From Acinetobacter sp. ANC 4173 (lineage in GTDB: Bacteria > Pseudomonadota > Gammaproteobacteria > Pseudomonadales > Moraxellaceae), in the NCBI RefSeq assembly GCF_004331255.1, contig NZ_SJOF01000002.1:186001-250000 (forward strand): a DNA stretch of 64,000 nucleotides, written 5' to 3'. Within the stretch, counting starts at the first letter, position 1, and every line of letters starts with the position of its first letter. The translations under genes were made by a program, and so were the position numbers. The notes under the pieces are model-generated. The model worked only from the letters and a program-made list of their open reading frames with translations, was not told the DNA's origin and searched no databases. Of this stretch, positions 56,407 to 64,000 are shown piece after piece.

Positions 56407-57183
56407 TTAACGTTTGTTATATACTGCTTGTGCTACAGGTAAGTTTTTACGCATTGCTTCAATACGCTGGCTGTTTGAAGGGTGAGTCGACAAGAAAGCC
56501 GAACCTCCCGCGCCATCAAGCTTATTCATTTTTTCCCAAAGTGTAATTGCTGCTTGTGGGTTATAGCCTGCTTTCGCCATGAGCATCAGTCCACCTTGGT
56601 CAGCACGACTTTCTAGGCTACGTGAGTAAGGCAAGCCCACGCCTACTTGTGTCCCTAACTGTGCTGCCGCAGCACCCAATTGACCAACATTGTCACCCGC
56701 ATAACCCAAACCAATATTCAGTGCCAAATCAGTTAATGCTTGAGCACCAATTTTGTTTTTCGCATGCTCTTCCAAGGCATGAATCATCTCATGCCCCATC
56801 ACTGCGGCAATTTCAGCATCAGTCAGGTTAAGTTTATTCACAATACCTGTGTAGAACACCACCTTTCCACCAGGGGCAACATAGGCATTAACTTGGTCAG
56901 ATTTTAATACTGCCAATTGCCAATCAAATTTAGTCCCTGTTTGGTTCATTTGATCAGCATAAGGTTTCAACCGCGTGAATACCGCATAAATTCGTTTATA
57001 CGTCGAAGAAGAGCTATCTAGCGTATTGTTACCGCGAGCTTCCTGAACAGTTTTGTTAAAGCCCTGGGTTGCAGCAACATTTAAAGATGCTGTATCTGCA
57101 CCCGCCATGTCAGCAACTGTTGTGCAACCAGAAAGTGTGACAGCTCCTGCCACACACAAACTCAACATCAGTTTGTTCTTCAT
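56407..57183 (-). CDS. Periplasmic M48 metalloprotease lipoprotein (LoiP-like)
   Basis: Zinc protease of 258 residues. A lipoprotein signal ends at LSGC (Cys20), with Thr next, so it would be sorted to the outer membrane. The active site is HEMIH (131-135), followed by a conserved SLESRADQGGL giving the third zinc ligand Glu. The C-terminal part STHPSNSQRIEAM is also typical. It belongs to the LoiP/YcaL/BepA-like group involved in envelope protein quality control. The ATG at 57183 has GGTGGAG 9 bases upstream and is preferred to a GTG at 57201. Confidence 0.9.
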   Translation of the reverse strand: MKNKLMLSLCVAGAVTLSGCTTVADMAGADTASLNVAATQGFNKTVQEARGNNTLDSSSSTYKRIYAVFTRLKPYADQMNQTGTKFDWQLAVLKSDQVNAYVAPGGKVVFYTGIVNKLNLTDAEIAAVMGHEMIHALEEHAKNKIGAQALTDLALNIGLGYAGDNVGQLGAAAAQLGTQVGVGLPYSRSLESRADQGGLMLMAKAGYNPQAAITLWEKMNKLDGAGGSAFLSTHPSNSQRIEAMRKNLPVAQAVYNKR

Positions 57184-57295
57184 TCTTTTAATCTCCACCA
57201 TTCTTGGATCACTTTAATATATGCGCATTATAAGCAATCAGTGTGGAGCTTTGAATGAATAACAACTTCATAAACATAGTATTTATGTAATTAAC

Positions 57296-57604
57296 TTAAT
57301 ACATAAACTGGTAACTTAACCAATAAATTAAACACACCACATTCAACACCAGATAAACCTGCCCTACAGGTTTGATTTTTTCTGCTAATTTCTCATTATG
57401 ACGTTTAAACCATAAATAGGCATTTTGAATCAGAATAAGGGGTACCAAAACACAAGCAATAATCACCGACAATCCAATTAAAGCATTATAAATCACATTT
57501 GGATCAGTGGTTTGCCCTTCAATAATCATCATGGCTATGGTGGGCGCGCCGCCCATAGCAAAAATTAAAGAATATAAAATGGTATTTGAAATATTTTTGT
57601 GCAT
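57296..57604 (-). CDS. Hypothetical inner-membrane protein, 102 residues
   Basis: Small protein with three predicted membrane helices (about 7-28, 40-66 and 80-101). A short charged loop lies between the second and third (WFKRHNEKLAEKIKP). No named domain is recognised. It is isolated between the LoiP-like gene and purA, on the same strand. The family appears to be restricted to Acinetobacter-like genomes, which is my impression and not a search result. Confidence 0.6.
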   Translation of the reverse strand: MHKNISNTILYSLIFAMGGAPTIAMMIIEGQTTDPNVIYNALIGLSVIIACVLVPLILIQNAYLWFKRHNEKLAEKIKPVGQVYLVLNVVCLIYWLSYQFMY

Positions 57605-57727
57605 CCTGCCTAAATCCAGACTTACTGTTAAGTTATTGTATCAAGGCTATTTTGAAAAAGTGTACAAGCAAATGCAACTTTAGTCTGGATTTCAAAACCA
57701 TAAAATTTTGCAATTTAGACGCACAAG

Positions 57728-57755
57728 AAAAAGCCCCGCATCTGCGAGGCTTTTT
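57728..57755 (-). terminator. Terminator of purA
   Basis: AAAAAGCCCCGCA and TGCGAGGCTTTTT, a 13-base stem with one mismatch, 18 bases after the purA stop. Confidence 0.9.
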
Positions 57756-57773
57756 AGCATAAACTATGATCGA

Positions 57774-59108
<1,335 letters not shown>

Positions 59109-59162
59109 TCATGCTGTTAAAATTAAAACTCCAAGTAGTGACATGAACACTACTCGCAGTGG

Positions 59163-60329
59163 TTAAATTGGTTTAACTTGCCACTCACCAGCAACATCAA
59201 CCAGTTGATGTGTTGCATTTGGAATAGAGTTTAAATCATCATTACCCAATAACTGAATTACACTTAAGCCTTGTGCTCTCACAGACGCAATCGCTTGTTG
59301 TAAATCAGCGTTCATGCCTTTAGGTGCGACAACTACAGAGATTGCGTTAAACTGCCCTGCACTGAGTGCATATAAGTCACAACTAAAACCTGTTGCAGGA
59401 CGCGCACGACCAAAATGTTCACCGATACCGTCATAACGACCACCCTGTGCCAAAGAGGCAGCTCGGTTTGGTGCATACACGGCATACATTAAACCTGTGT
59501 GGTAGTGGTATGAACGCAACTCTACAACATCAACGCCAATCAATAGGTTTGGCCAACGCACCTGAATTGCTGACTGTGTGGTTTTTAATTCATCCAAAGC
59601 ATGTTTGAATGCTGTGTCTGCTAAAATTTCTGCACTAAGATGCGTTTGTAATGCATCAAGATCACTTGCATAGCGACCTAATGCATAAAAGTCTGCACCG
59701 AAGTTTAAATCTTGGGTAAATTCCGCCAACTCAGGCAGTGCTTTACGTTGATAAAGGTCAGACAGTTCATGCTCAGTGTTTTTGTTTAAACCCGCACGCT
59801 TAACTAAGCTACGGAATAAACCCACATGCCCTAAATCCAGATGGATACCATCTACCAAGCCTGCTTTGTTAATCAGACCCAGCATGACGTCGACCATTTC
59901 AACATCAGCATCAATGCTGTCTGACCCAAACAACTCTGCACCTAATTGCAACGGTGCACGTGTGGTATTAAAGCCTTGCGGCTTGGTATGCAAAACAGTG
60001 CCTGCATAGCAATAACGAGCCACACCTTCTACGGGATGAACGTGTGCATCGATACGCGCCACCTGTGGTGTCATATCCGCACGCACCCCAAGTAAACGTC
60101 CTGATAACTGGTCGATTACTTTAAAAGTCGCAAGGTCTAAATCGTGATTTGATTCGGATAAAGAAGAAAGAGATTCTATGTATTCAATAAACGGCGTGTA
60201 CACCAACTGATAACCTCGAGAAGCAAGGAAATCCAAGGCGTCACGGCGCAAGTTTTCAATTACTTGCGCTTGCTCTGGTAATACATCAGCTACACCATCA
60301 GGTAATAACCATGTCTCTGAAATGGGCAT
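59163..60329 (-). CDS. hisZ: ATP phosphoribosyltransferase regulatory subunit HisZ
   Basis: Regulatory partner of the short-form HisG, controlling the first step of histidine synthesis. The 388-residue protein resembles histidyl-tRNA synthetase: the class II core begins with DGVADVLPEQAQVIENLRRD, motif 2 is VRADMTPQVARID, and motif 3 is seen in GGRYDGIGEHFGRARPATGFS. It lacks the anticodon-binding domain, as HisZ does. Its presence implies that a short hisG exists elsewhere. It lies upstream of purA. Confidence 0.93.
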   Translation of the reverse strand: MPISETWLLPDGVADVLPEQAQVIENLRRDALDFLASRGYQLVYTPFIEYIESLSSLSESNHDLDLATFKVIDQLSGRLLGVRADMTPQVARIDAHVHPVEGVARYCYAGTVLHTKPQGFNTTRAPLQLGAELFGSDSIDADVEMVDVMLGLINKAGLVDGIHLDLGHVGLFRSLVKRAGLNKNTEHELSDLYQRKALPELAEFTQDLNFGADFYALGRYASDLDALQTHLSAEILADTAFKHALDELKTTQSAIQVRWPNLLIGVDVVELRSYHYHTGLMYAVYAPNRAASLAQGGRYDGIGEHFGRARPATGFSCDLYALSAGQFNAISVVVAPKGMNADLQQAIASVRAQGLSVIQLLGNDDLNSIPNATHQLVDVAGEWQVKPI

Positions 60330-60375
60330 GTTGTAAACCTAAATTCTTGTCAGCGCGGAAGTAATCCGCATAAAA

Positions 60376-60397
60376 AAATCGGGAGCACACCCGATTT
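60376..60397 (-). terminator. Terminator of the Lrp-family gene
   Basis: AAATCGGG and CCCGATTT arms with a 6-base loop. Read leftward it is followed by seven T. It is some 145 bases beyond the stop, so it may also mark the end of a longer transcript. Confidence 0.7.
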
Positions 60398-60542
60398 CTC
60401 CTAGTTTAGCACGATAGTTCACACCATGCACTGAGATTTTTACATTTAATAGCATTACTCTGCACAATCTCATCCTGACTGAATAATGCACTAAGCTAAC
60501 GTTTATTATCAACAAATTAAGCCTTGATCAGTACCATTGCTT

Positions 60543-60995
60543 CTACAACGGCAGTTCAGTCGTCTGTTTAACACTCTGGAGTGGAATTTCAGTTTTTACA
60601 TTCTGAATCCCGGTAATTTTATTTAAATGCTGAATTTGGAATTTTCGATAGGCATCTAAATCAGACACCACAATTCTTAAAAAGAAGTCACAATCACCCG
60701 CCATCAGTTGGCATTCCACGATTTCAGGAATTTCTCGGACTGAATCAATAAAGTGATTGACCGTTTTCGCATCTTGCCCTTTCAGCCAAATTCGAGCAAA
60801 TACGGTCAACCCCAAATTGACTTTTTGTGGATTGACCAAGGCCACATACCTTTCAATAATGCCAGCATCTTCAAGTTGTTTGACCCTGCGCAAACAGGGT
60901 GAAGCTGAAAGCCCCACTCGCTGTGCAAGCTCATTGTTCGCCAACTTTCCATCTTGCTGCAACGTTTGTAAGATTCTTCTGTCAATTTTATCCAT
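60543..60995 (-). CDS. Lrp/AsnC-family transcriptional regulator
   Basis: Leucine-responsive-type regulator of 150 residues. The N-terminal helix-turn-helix is DKIDRRILQTLQQDGKLANN, with LAQRVGLSASPCLRRVKQLE. The C-terminal RAM domain has VECQLMAGDCDFFLRIVVSD, which binds amino acids. I prefer the ATG at 60995 to 61019, because family members start just before DKIDR. It is divergent from azlCD, and probably controls export of branched-chain amino acids or a similar compound, as Lrp-like regulators do next to azlCD in other bacteria. Confidence 0.9.
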   Translation of the reverse strand: MDKIDRRILQTLQQDGKLANNELAQRVGLSASPCLRRVKQLEDAGIIERYVALVNPQKVNLGLTVFARIWLKGQDAKTVNHFIDSVREIPEIVECQLMAGDCDFFLRIVVSDLDAYRKFQIQHLNKITGIQNVKTEIPLQSVKQTTELPL

Positions 60996-61137
60996 ATTCA
61001 CGCTCTTGGCATTAAACACTCTTTATTTTAATTTTAGAGCAATTTTATGCTCAATTCTTCATAAATACTGCTTAATTTAGTGTCAAATATCACAACAATA
61101 TTTTTAAAATGGCTAGCTACTTTGTGAGGTTTCTTCC

Positions 61138-61890
61138 ATGTCCACTTTAAAAAGCAGCTCATCTTATTCGTTGAGCTTGAACAGTCAGGAGCAAGCTGAA
61201 TTTTTTCGTGGCATTAAAACAACACTACCGATGCTGCTTGGTTTTGTTCCTTTGGCATTAGTACTTGGAACCCAAGCCTCTCAAAAGGGTTTTTCTATTG
61301 TAGAAGTATCACTCTTAACAGGTTTAAATTTTGCGGGTGGCTCTGAGTTTGCCATTCTAGAAATGTGGACTAATCCCCCACAATTCCTACTGCTGATGTT
61401 CATTACCTTTTTAATCAACAGTCGTCATTTGCTTATGGGGGCAAGCCTCGTTCCTTATTTAAAACATTTGCCTGACCGTCAAGTTTATCCTGCTCTCTTT
61501 TTCCTTTGTGATGAAAGCTGGGCCTTGGGATTATCCAATGCACAAAAAAGGATTCATCAGGTTGGGCTAAGGCATGCTTTTAATATGCCTTACTATGCAG
61601 GGGTGTGTTTAGCGCTATATGTGATGTGGGTATCCGTCACGACCTTAGGCGCTGTACTTGGTCCAGTCTTGGGAGATATTCATCCGTATGGTTTTGATAT
61701 GGCATTCCCAGCCATCATTTTGGTGCTACTACGTGGAATGTGGACTGGATTTTCTGCCACACGACCCTGGTTAGTTAGTTTAGTGGTTGCTGCAATTTCT
61801 TATTTATATTTGCCCGCAGGTTGGCACGTGCCTTTAGGTGCAATCAGTGGTATTGCATCTGCCTTTTTCTTGATAGGAGAAGACGAATGA
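61138..61890 (+). CDS. azlC: Branched-chain amino-acid exporter large subunit AzlC
   Basis: Inner-membrane protein of 250 residues with about seven helices. Family pattern: FFRGIKTTLPMLLGFVPLAL at the start, LNFAGGSEFAILEMW, the motif NSRHLLMGASLVPYL, and LFFLCDESWALGL. With AzlD it exports branched-chain amino acids (BrnFE in Corynebacterium). It starts divergently from the Lrp gene and overlaps azlD by 4 bases (ATGA), so the two are translationally coupled. GAGG lies 8 bases before the ATG. Confidence 0.92.
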   Translation: MSTLKSSSSYSLSLNSQEQAEFFRGIKTTLPMLLGFVPLALVLGTQASQKGFSIVEVSLLTGLNFAGGSEFAILEMWTNPPQFLLLMFITFLINSRHLLMGASLVPYLKHLPDRQVYPALFFLCDESWALGLSNAQKRIHQVGLRHAFNMPYYAGVCLALYVMWVSVTTLGAVLGPVLGDIHPYGFDMAFPAIILVLLRGMWTGFSATRPWLVSLVVAAISYLYLPAGWHVPLGAISGIASAFFLIGEDE

Positions 61891-62186
61891 TTCATGCCAG
61901 CACTATGATTGCGATTCTCCTAGTCGCCTTAACCACTTATTTAACCCGTTTATTGGGCTATGTTTTATTAAAAAATAAAACCTTGTCGGCTAAACACAAA
62001 AAGATTTTAGAAGTTATACCAGGCTGTGTCCTGATTTCCGTCATTGCGCCTTATTTTGTCAAAGATAATCCAGCCGACTTAATTGCAATCGCAATTACTT
62101 TATTGGCAGCATCTCGACTCCCCCTACTTTCAACAGTCATCATCAGTATGTTAAGCGCAGCATTATTACGCCAAATTTTAATTTAA
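61887..62186 (+). CDS. azlD: Branched-chain amino-acid exporter small subunit AzlD
   Basis: Small membrane protein of 99 residues with four helices. It begins MIHASTMIAILLVALTTYLT, then RLLGYVLLKNKTL and a conserved KILEVIPGCVLISVIAPYF. The ATG overlaps the azlC stop (ATGA at 61887-61890); an upstream in-frame extension to 61821 lies wholly within azlC and is rejected. The stop codon lies inside a perfect inverted repeat that ends the operon. Confidence 0.92.
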   Translation: MIHASTMIAILLVALTTYLTRLLGYVLLKNKTLSAKHKKILEVIPGCVLISVIAPYFVKDNPADLIAIAITLLAASRLPLLSTVIISMLSAALLRQILI

Positions 62187-62199
62187 AATTTGGCGTAAT
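62165..62199. terminator. Perfect 16-base inverted repeat ending azlD
   Basis: ATTACGCCAAATTTTA and its complement with a 3-base loop. The arm includes the azlD stop and the repeat also ends 5 bases before the stop of the opposite gene at 62204, so it can terminate both. T-runs are short. Confidence 0.7.
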
Positions 62200-62203
62200 T
62201 CGC

Positions 62204-62518
62204 TCAGAATGGGCGGTCTGTTTGCCCGACTGACTTGCTTAACAAACTAACCAATTCAGCATTTTGCAACTCCAACTGATGCGTTCTTTTTACAGTTTTA
62301 TCAATTGCTTCTTGTTGCACATGCATTTTCTTGGCAAGGTCTTGCATAATTTCGAGCGTTTTCTTTAAGTTTTCTTCAAGGTGTACCACTTTCTGCTCCA
62401 GATGTTGCTGATACTCTGTATCCCCTGTGCTCTCACCTTGCTGTTTAAATTGAAACCACACCAGAAAAATAACTGCAACTGCTAATAACAGGATAAATCC
62501 CCAAATTAACATCATCAT
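62204..62518 (-). CDS. Small membrane-anchored coiled-coil protein
   Basis: A 104-residue protein with one N-terminal membrane helix (about 4-23, LIWGFILLLAVAVIFLVWFQ). A long heptad-rich coiled coil follows (about 38-92, HLEQKVVHLEENLKKTLEIM) and a polar tail. This layout resembles small division or phage-shock-type accessory proteins such as ZapG, but no family is recognised with confidence. It is isolated and converges with azlD. Confidence 0.65.
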   Translation of the reverse strand: MMMLIWGFILLLAVAVIFLVWFQFKQQGESTGDTEYQQHLEQKVVHLEENLKKTLEIMQDLAKKMHVQQEAIDKTVKRTHQLELQNAELVSLLSKSVGQTDRPF

Positions 62519-62776
62519 ATGTTTCTCATTGTCATTATGTCTTTCTTTTATAATATGCCAAGATGACTTTAATTTTTATAAAAAATAAGAGATAAACCCG
62601 ATATTTTTCAATCATTCACTCATCATGCCTATTATTGATATCAACAGAAGCAACCAAAGCCAAGCGAATGATATTTTGATACATGTTTTCTATTTCAGAA
62701 AGACACCTCAACCGATATATTCAATTCGCTAACAATTATTCAACTTTAGAAAAAACTGTTTATTGAGATCATCACT

Positions 62777-63298
62777 ATGGAATTACATAGCAATCTTTAC
62801 TATCACCATCCTGATAACATCATCATGGATCGACTTGATCATTTATTCCAACAACATCAAGACAATCCTGTGACTTTTGTGCAATTGGCTAGCGCAATCA
62901 ATGCAGAGTATGGTGCCGAACTTGCACAAGAACTTATCGATCAAGTAGATCAAATCGAGTATGACCTTGCACCAGAAACAGTCTATCGACTTGCAGGATT
63001 TAGTATTCTGCACTTTGTCCACGGTTCGGAGGGTGATGACATTATGGAAGCCATCCTGTTTTTCTTAAAAGCCTTAGTCCCTGCATTACATGTACAAGCA
63101 TGGGGTTGTGGCGATGATGACCCTTGGGAATTCTGGCTTAAATTTGAAGGTGATGAGCTCATTCGTGAAGATGATGAACCTTTTAATGATCCCGAAGATG
63201 ATCTCAACATTAAAGCCGAAATCTACACTTGGTGGCATCAAGATATGCCTAAAGAAATTCAAGAAGGCTTTTTAAACGAAACGGAAGCAGAAGAATAA
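62777..63298 (+). CDS. Hypothetical acidic protein, 173 residues
   Basis: Soluble, strongly acidic protein. The N-terminal half looks helical (MDRLDHLFQQHQDNPVTFVQ, LAQELIDQVDQIEYDLAP). A middle stretch has Gly, Cys and Trp (QAWGCGDDDPWEFWLKFEGD), and the C-terminal part ends in an acidic tail (LNETEAEE). No domain or catalytic motif is recognised. GAGATC lies 6 bases before the ATG. It is monocistronic between the coiled-coil gene and the GAPDH-family gene. Probably a conserved Acinetobacter protein of unknown role. Confidence 0.65.
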   Translation: MELHSNLYYHHPDNIIMDRLDHLFQQHQDNPVTFVQLASAINAEYGAELAQELIDQVDQIEYDLAPETVYRLAGFSILHFVHGSEGDDIMEAILFFLKALVPALHVQAWGCGDDDPWEFWLKFEGDELIREDDEPFNDPEDDLNIKAEIYTWWHQDMPKEIQEGFLNETEAEE

Positions 63299-63304
63299 TA
63301 ACCA

Positions 63305-63338
63305 AAGCACCTTATTTGCAGAACCAAATAAGGTGCTT
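63305..63338. terminator. Bidirectional terminator between the acidic protein and GAPDH genes
   Basis: AAGCACCTTATTT and AAATAAGGTGCTT, perfect 13-base arms with an 8-base loop, between two converging genes. Confidence 0.88.
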
Positions 63339-63344
63339 GATTAC

Positions 63345-64000
63345 TTATACAAAAGATTCACACAAATCCAGTAAGCGGTTGGCATAGCCCCACTCATTAT
63401 CATACCAAGCAAACACTTTCGCCTGATGTCCCACCACCATAGTCTGACTTAAGTCCACAATAAGTGAATAAGGTGAATGATTAAAATCACTAGACACCAA
63501 CGCTTCATCGGTCACTTGCATAATTTCAGCATAATCACTTTCTGCTGCACCAATCAATACTTCGTTCAGTCTGTGTACGGTAACTGGAGATTGCGACACA
63601 AAGGTCAAATCAATTGCAGCAACATTAATGGTTGGTACACGAATGGAATAACCATCAATGCGGTTTTCCATTTTCGGCATCACTTGCTTTAACGCTCCTA
63701 ATGCCGAAGATGTCGTGGGAATAATATTTTGCCCAGATGCGCGGGCACGACGTAAATCTCGATGTGCGTGATCCAAAACCGATTGATCAGCAGTTACCGC
63801 ATGAATTTCAGTCATTAACGCAGTTTGAATCCCAAAAGCATCATCAATAATTTTGACTAAAGGCACCAGTGCCTGCGTGGTACAAGACACACTGGAAATA
63901 ATTTGATCTGAAGCTTTCACTTCATGATGGTTCACGCCATAAACAATCGCCGCATCGACTGTATCAAAAGGCGCAGCGCCAATAATCACGCGCTTTGCGC
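63345..64000 (-). CDS. Glyceraldehyde-3-phosphate/erythrose-4-phosphate dehydrogenase family (5' part beyond window)
   Basis: C-terminal 218 codons of a GAPDH-fold enzyme; the frame is open to the right edge (first visible AKRVIIGAA). The catalytic cysteine is in SSVSCTTQALVP; most GAPDH have SCTTN at this place. The phosphate-site DLRRARASGQNIIPTTSSAL, the signature RVPTINVAAIDLTF and C-terminal WYDNEWGYANRLLDL are present. RVPTIN and DFNHSP are shared with Epd, so erythrose-4-phosphate dehydrogenase or an anabolic GAPDH are both possible. The nucleotide-binding domain lies outside the window, so cofactor use cannot be judged. Confidence 0.88.
   Translation of the reverse strand, partial: AKRVIIGAAPFDTVDAAIVYGVNHHEVKASDQIISSVSCTTQALVPLVKIIDDAFGIQTALMTEIHAVTADQSVLDHAHRDLRRARASGQNIIPTTSSALGALKQVMPKMENRIDGYSIRVPTINVAAIDLTFVSQSPVTVHRLNEVLIGAAESDYAEIMQVTDEALVSSDFNHSPYSLIVDLSQTMVVGHQAKVFAWYDNEWGYANRLLDLCESFV

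Noticed and set aside
59133..59153. AGTAGTG/CACTACT dyad between hisZ and purA as a terminator or operator
   Set aside because: Only 7-base arms with no T-run and not placed over a promoter; probably chance.

Overview
The window is AT-rich chromosomal DNA of a gammaproteobacterium, most likely an Acinetobacter species. This rests on the protein sequences, the cyclic-AMP-receptor/Vfr-type regulator, a pyrB gene paired with a non-catalytic dihydroorotase, a hisZ-purA pair, aromatic-acid (AAHS-type) uptake and sugar-acid catabolism. It is a gene-dense mix of housekeeping and catabolic genes. I see no tRNA, rRNA, CRISPR array, prophage or intact insertion sequence.

Left part (1-18.3 kb). A TonB-dependent receptor runs off the left edge and is preceded by a His/Cys-rich DUF2946 gene. 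Next comes a complete histidine-utilisation cluster read leftward, in the order hutC, hutU, hutH, permease, hutI, hutG. It degrades histidine through urocanate, imidazolonepropionate and formimidoylglutamate, ending with HutG (glutamate plus formamide). HutC-like operators precede hutU and hutC. A second TonB receptor follows, then a three-gene aromatic module (FAD hydroxylase, AAHS symporter, LysR regulator) and a truncated third receptor.

Central part (18.3-29 kb). This is a D-glucarate/D-galactarate regulon: a FadR-type regulator, gudD, kdgD, 2-oxoglutarate semialdehyde dehydrogenase, a GudP-type permease, garD, an EamA transporter, a D-2-hydroxyacid dehydrogenase and an orphan Phd/YefM antitoxin. 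Glucarate and galactarate are each dehydrated to 5-dehydro-4-deoxyglucarate, then to 2-oxoglutarate semialdehyde, then oxidised to 2-oxoglutarate. A shared motif, ATATGATGT with partial dyad, lies upstream of four of these transcription units and is the best candidate operator.

Transitional part (29-35.3 kb). Here the genome is eroding: a frameshifted GhrA tail, a YdhR-family monooxygenase gene with one amber codon, small unknown proteins, LysE and FxsA genes, and a TonB receptor closely related to the one at the left edge.

Right part (35.3-64 kb). Mostly core genes: ruvC, acylphosphatase, nnr, queG, bioB (with a striking inverted repeat at its promoter), a VIT-type transporter, an OmpA-domain protein, pyrB-pyrC', rlmL, clpB (two sigma-32-like promoters), osmC-like, vfr, an aldo-keto reductase, a LoiP-like protease, purA, hisZ, an Lrp regulator divergent from azlCD, and a GAPDH/Epd-family gene cut by the right edge. 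A 39-residue Cys-rich microprotein gene lies near 40.8 kb. No wholly new multi-gene system is evident. The most interesting signals are the sugar-acid operator set, the bioB and pyrB dyads, the orphan antitoxin and the microprotein.
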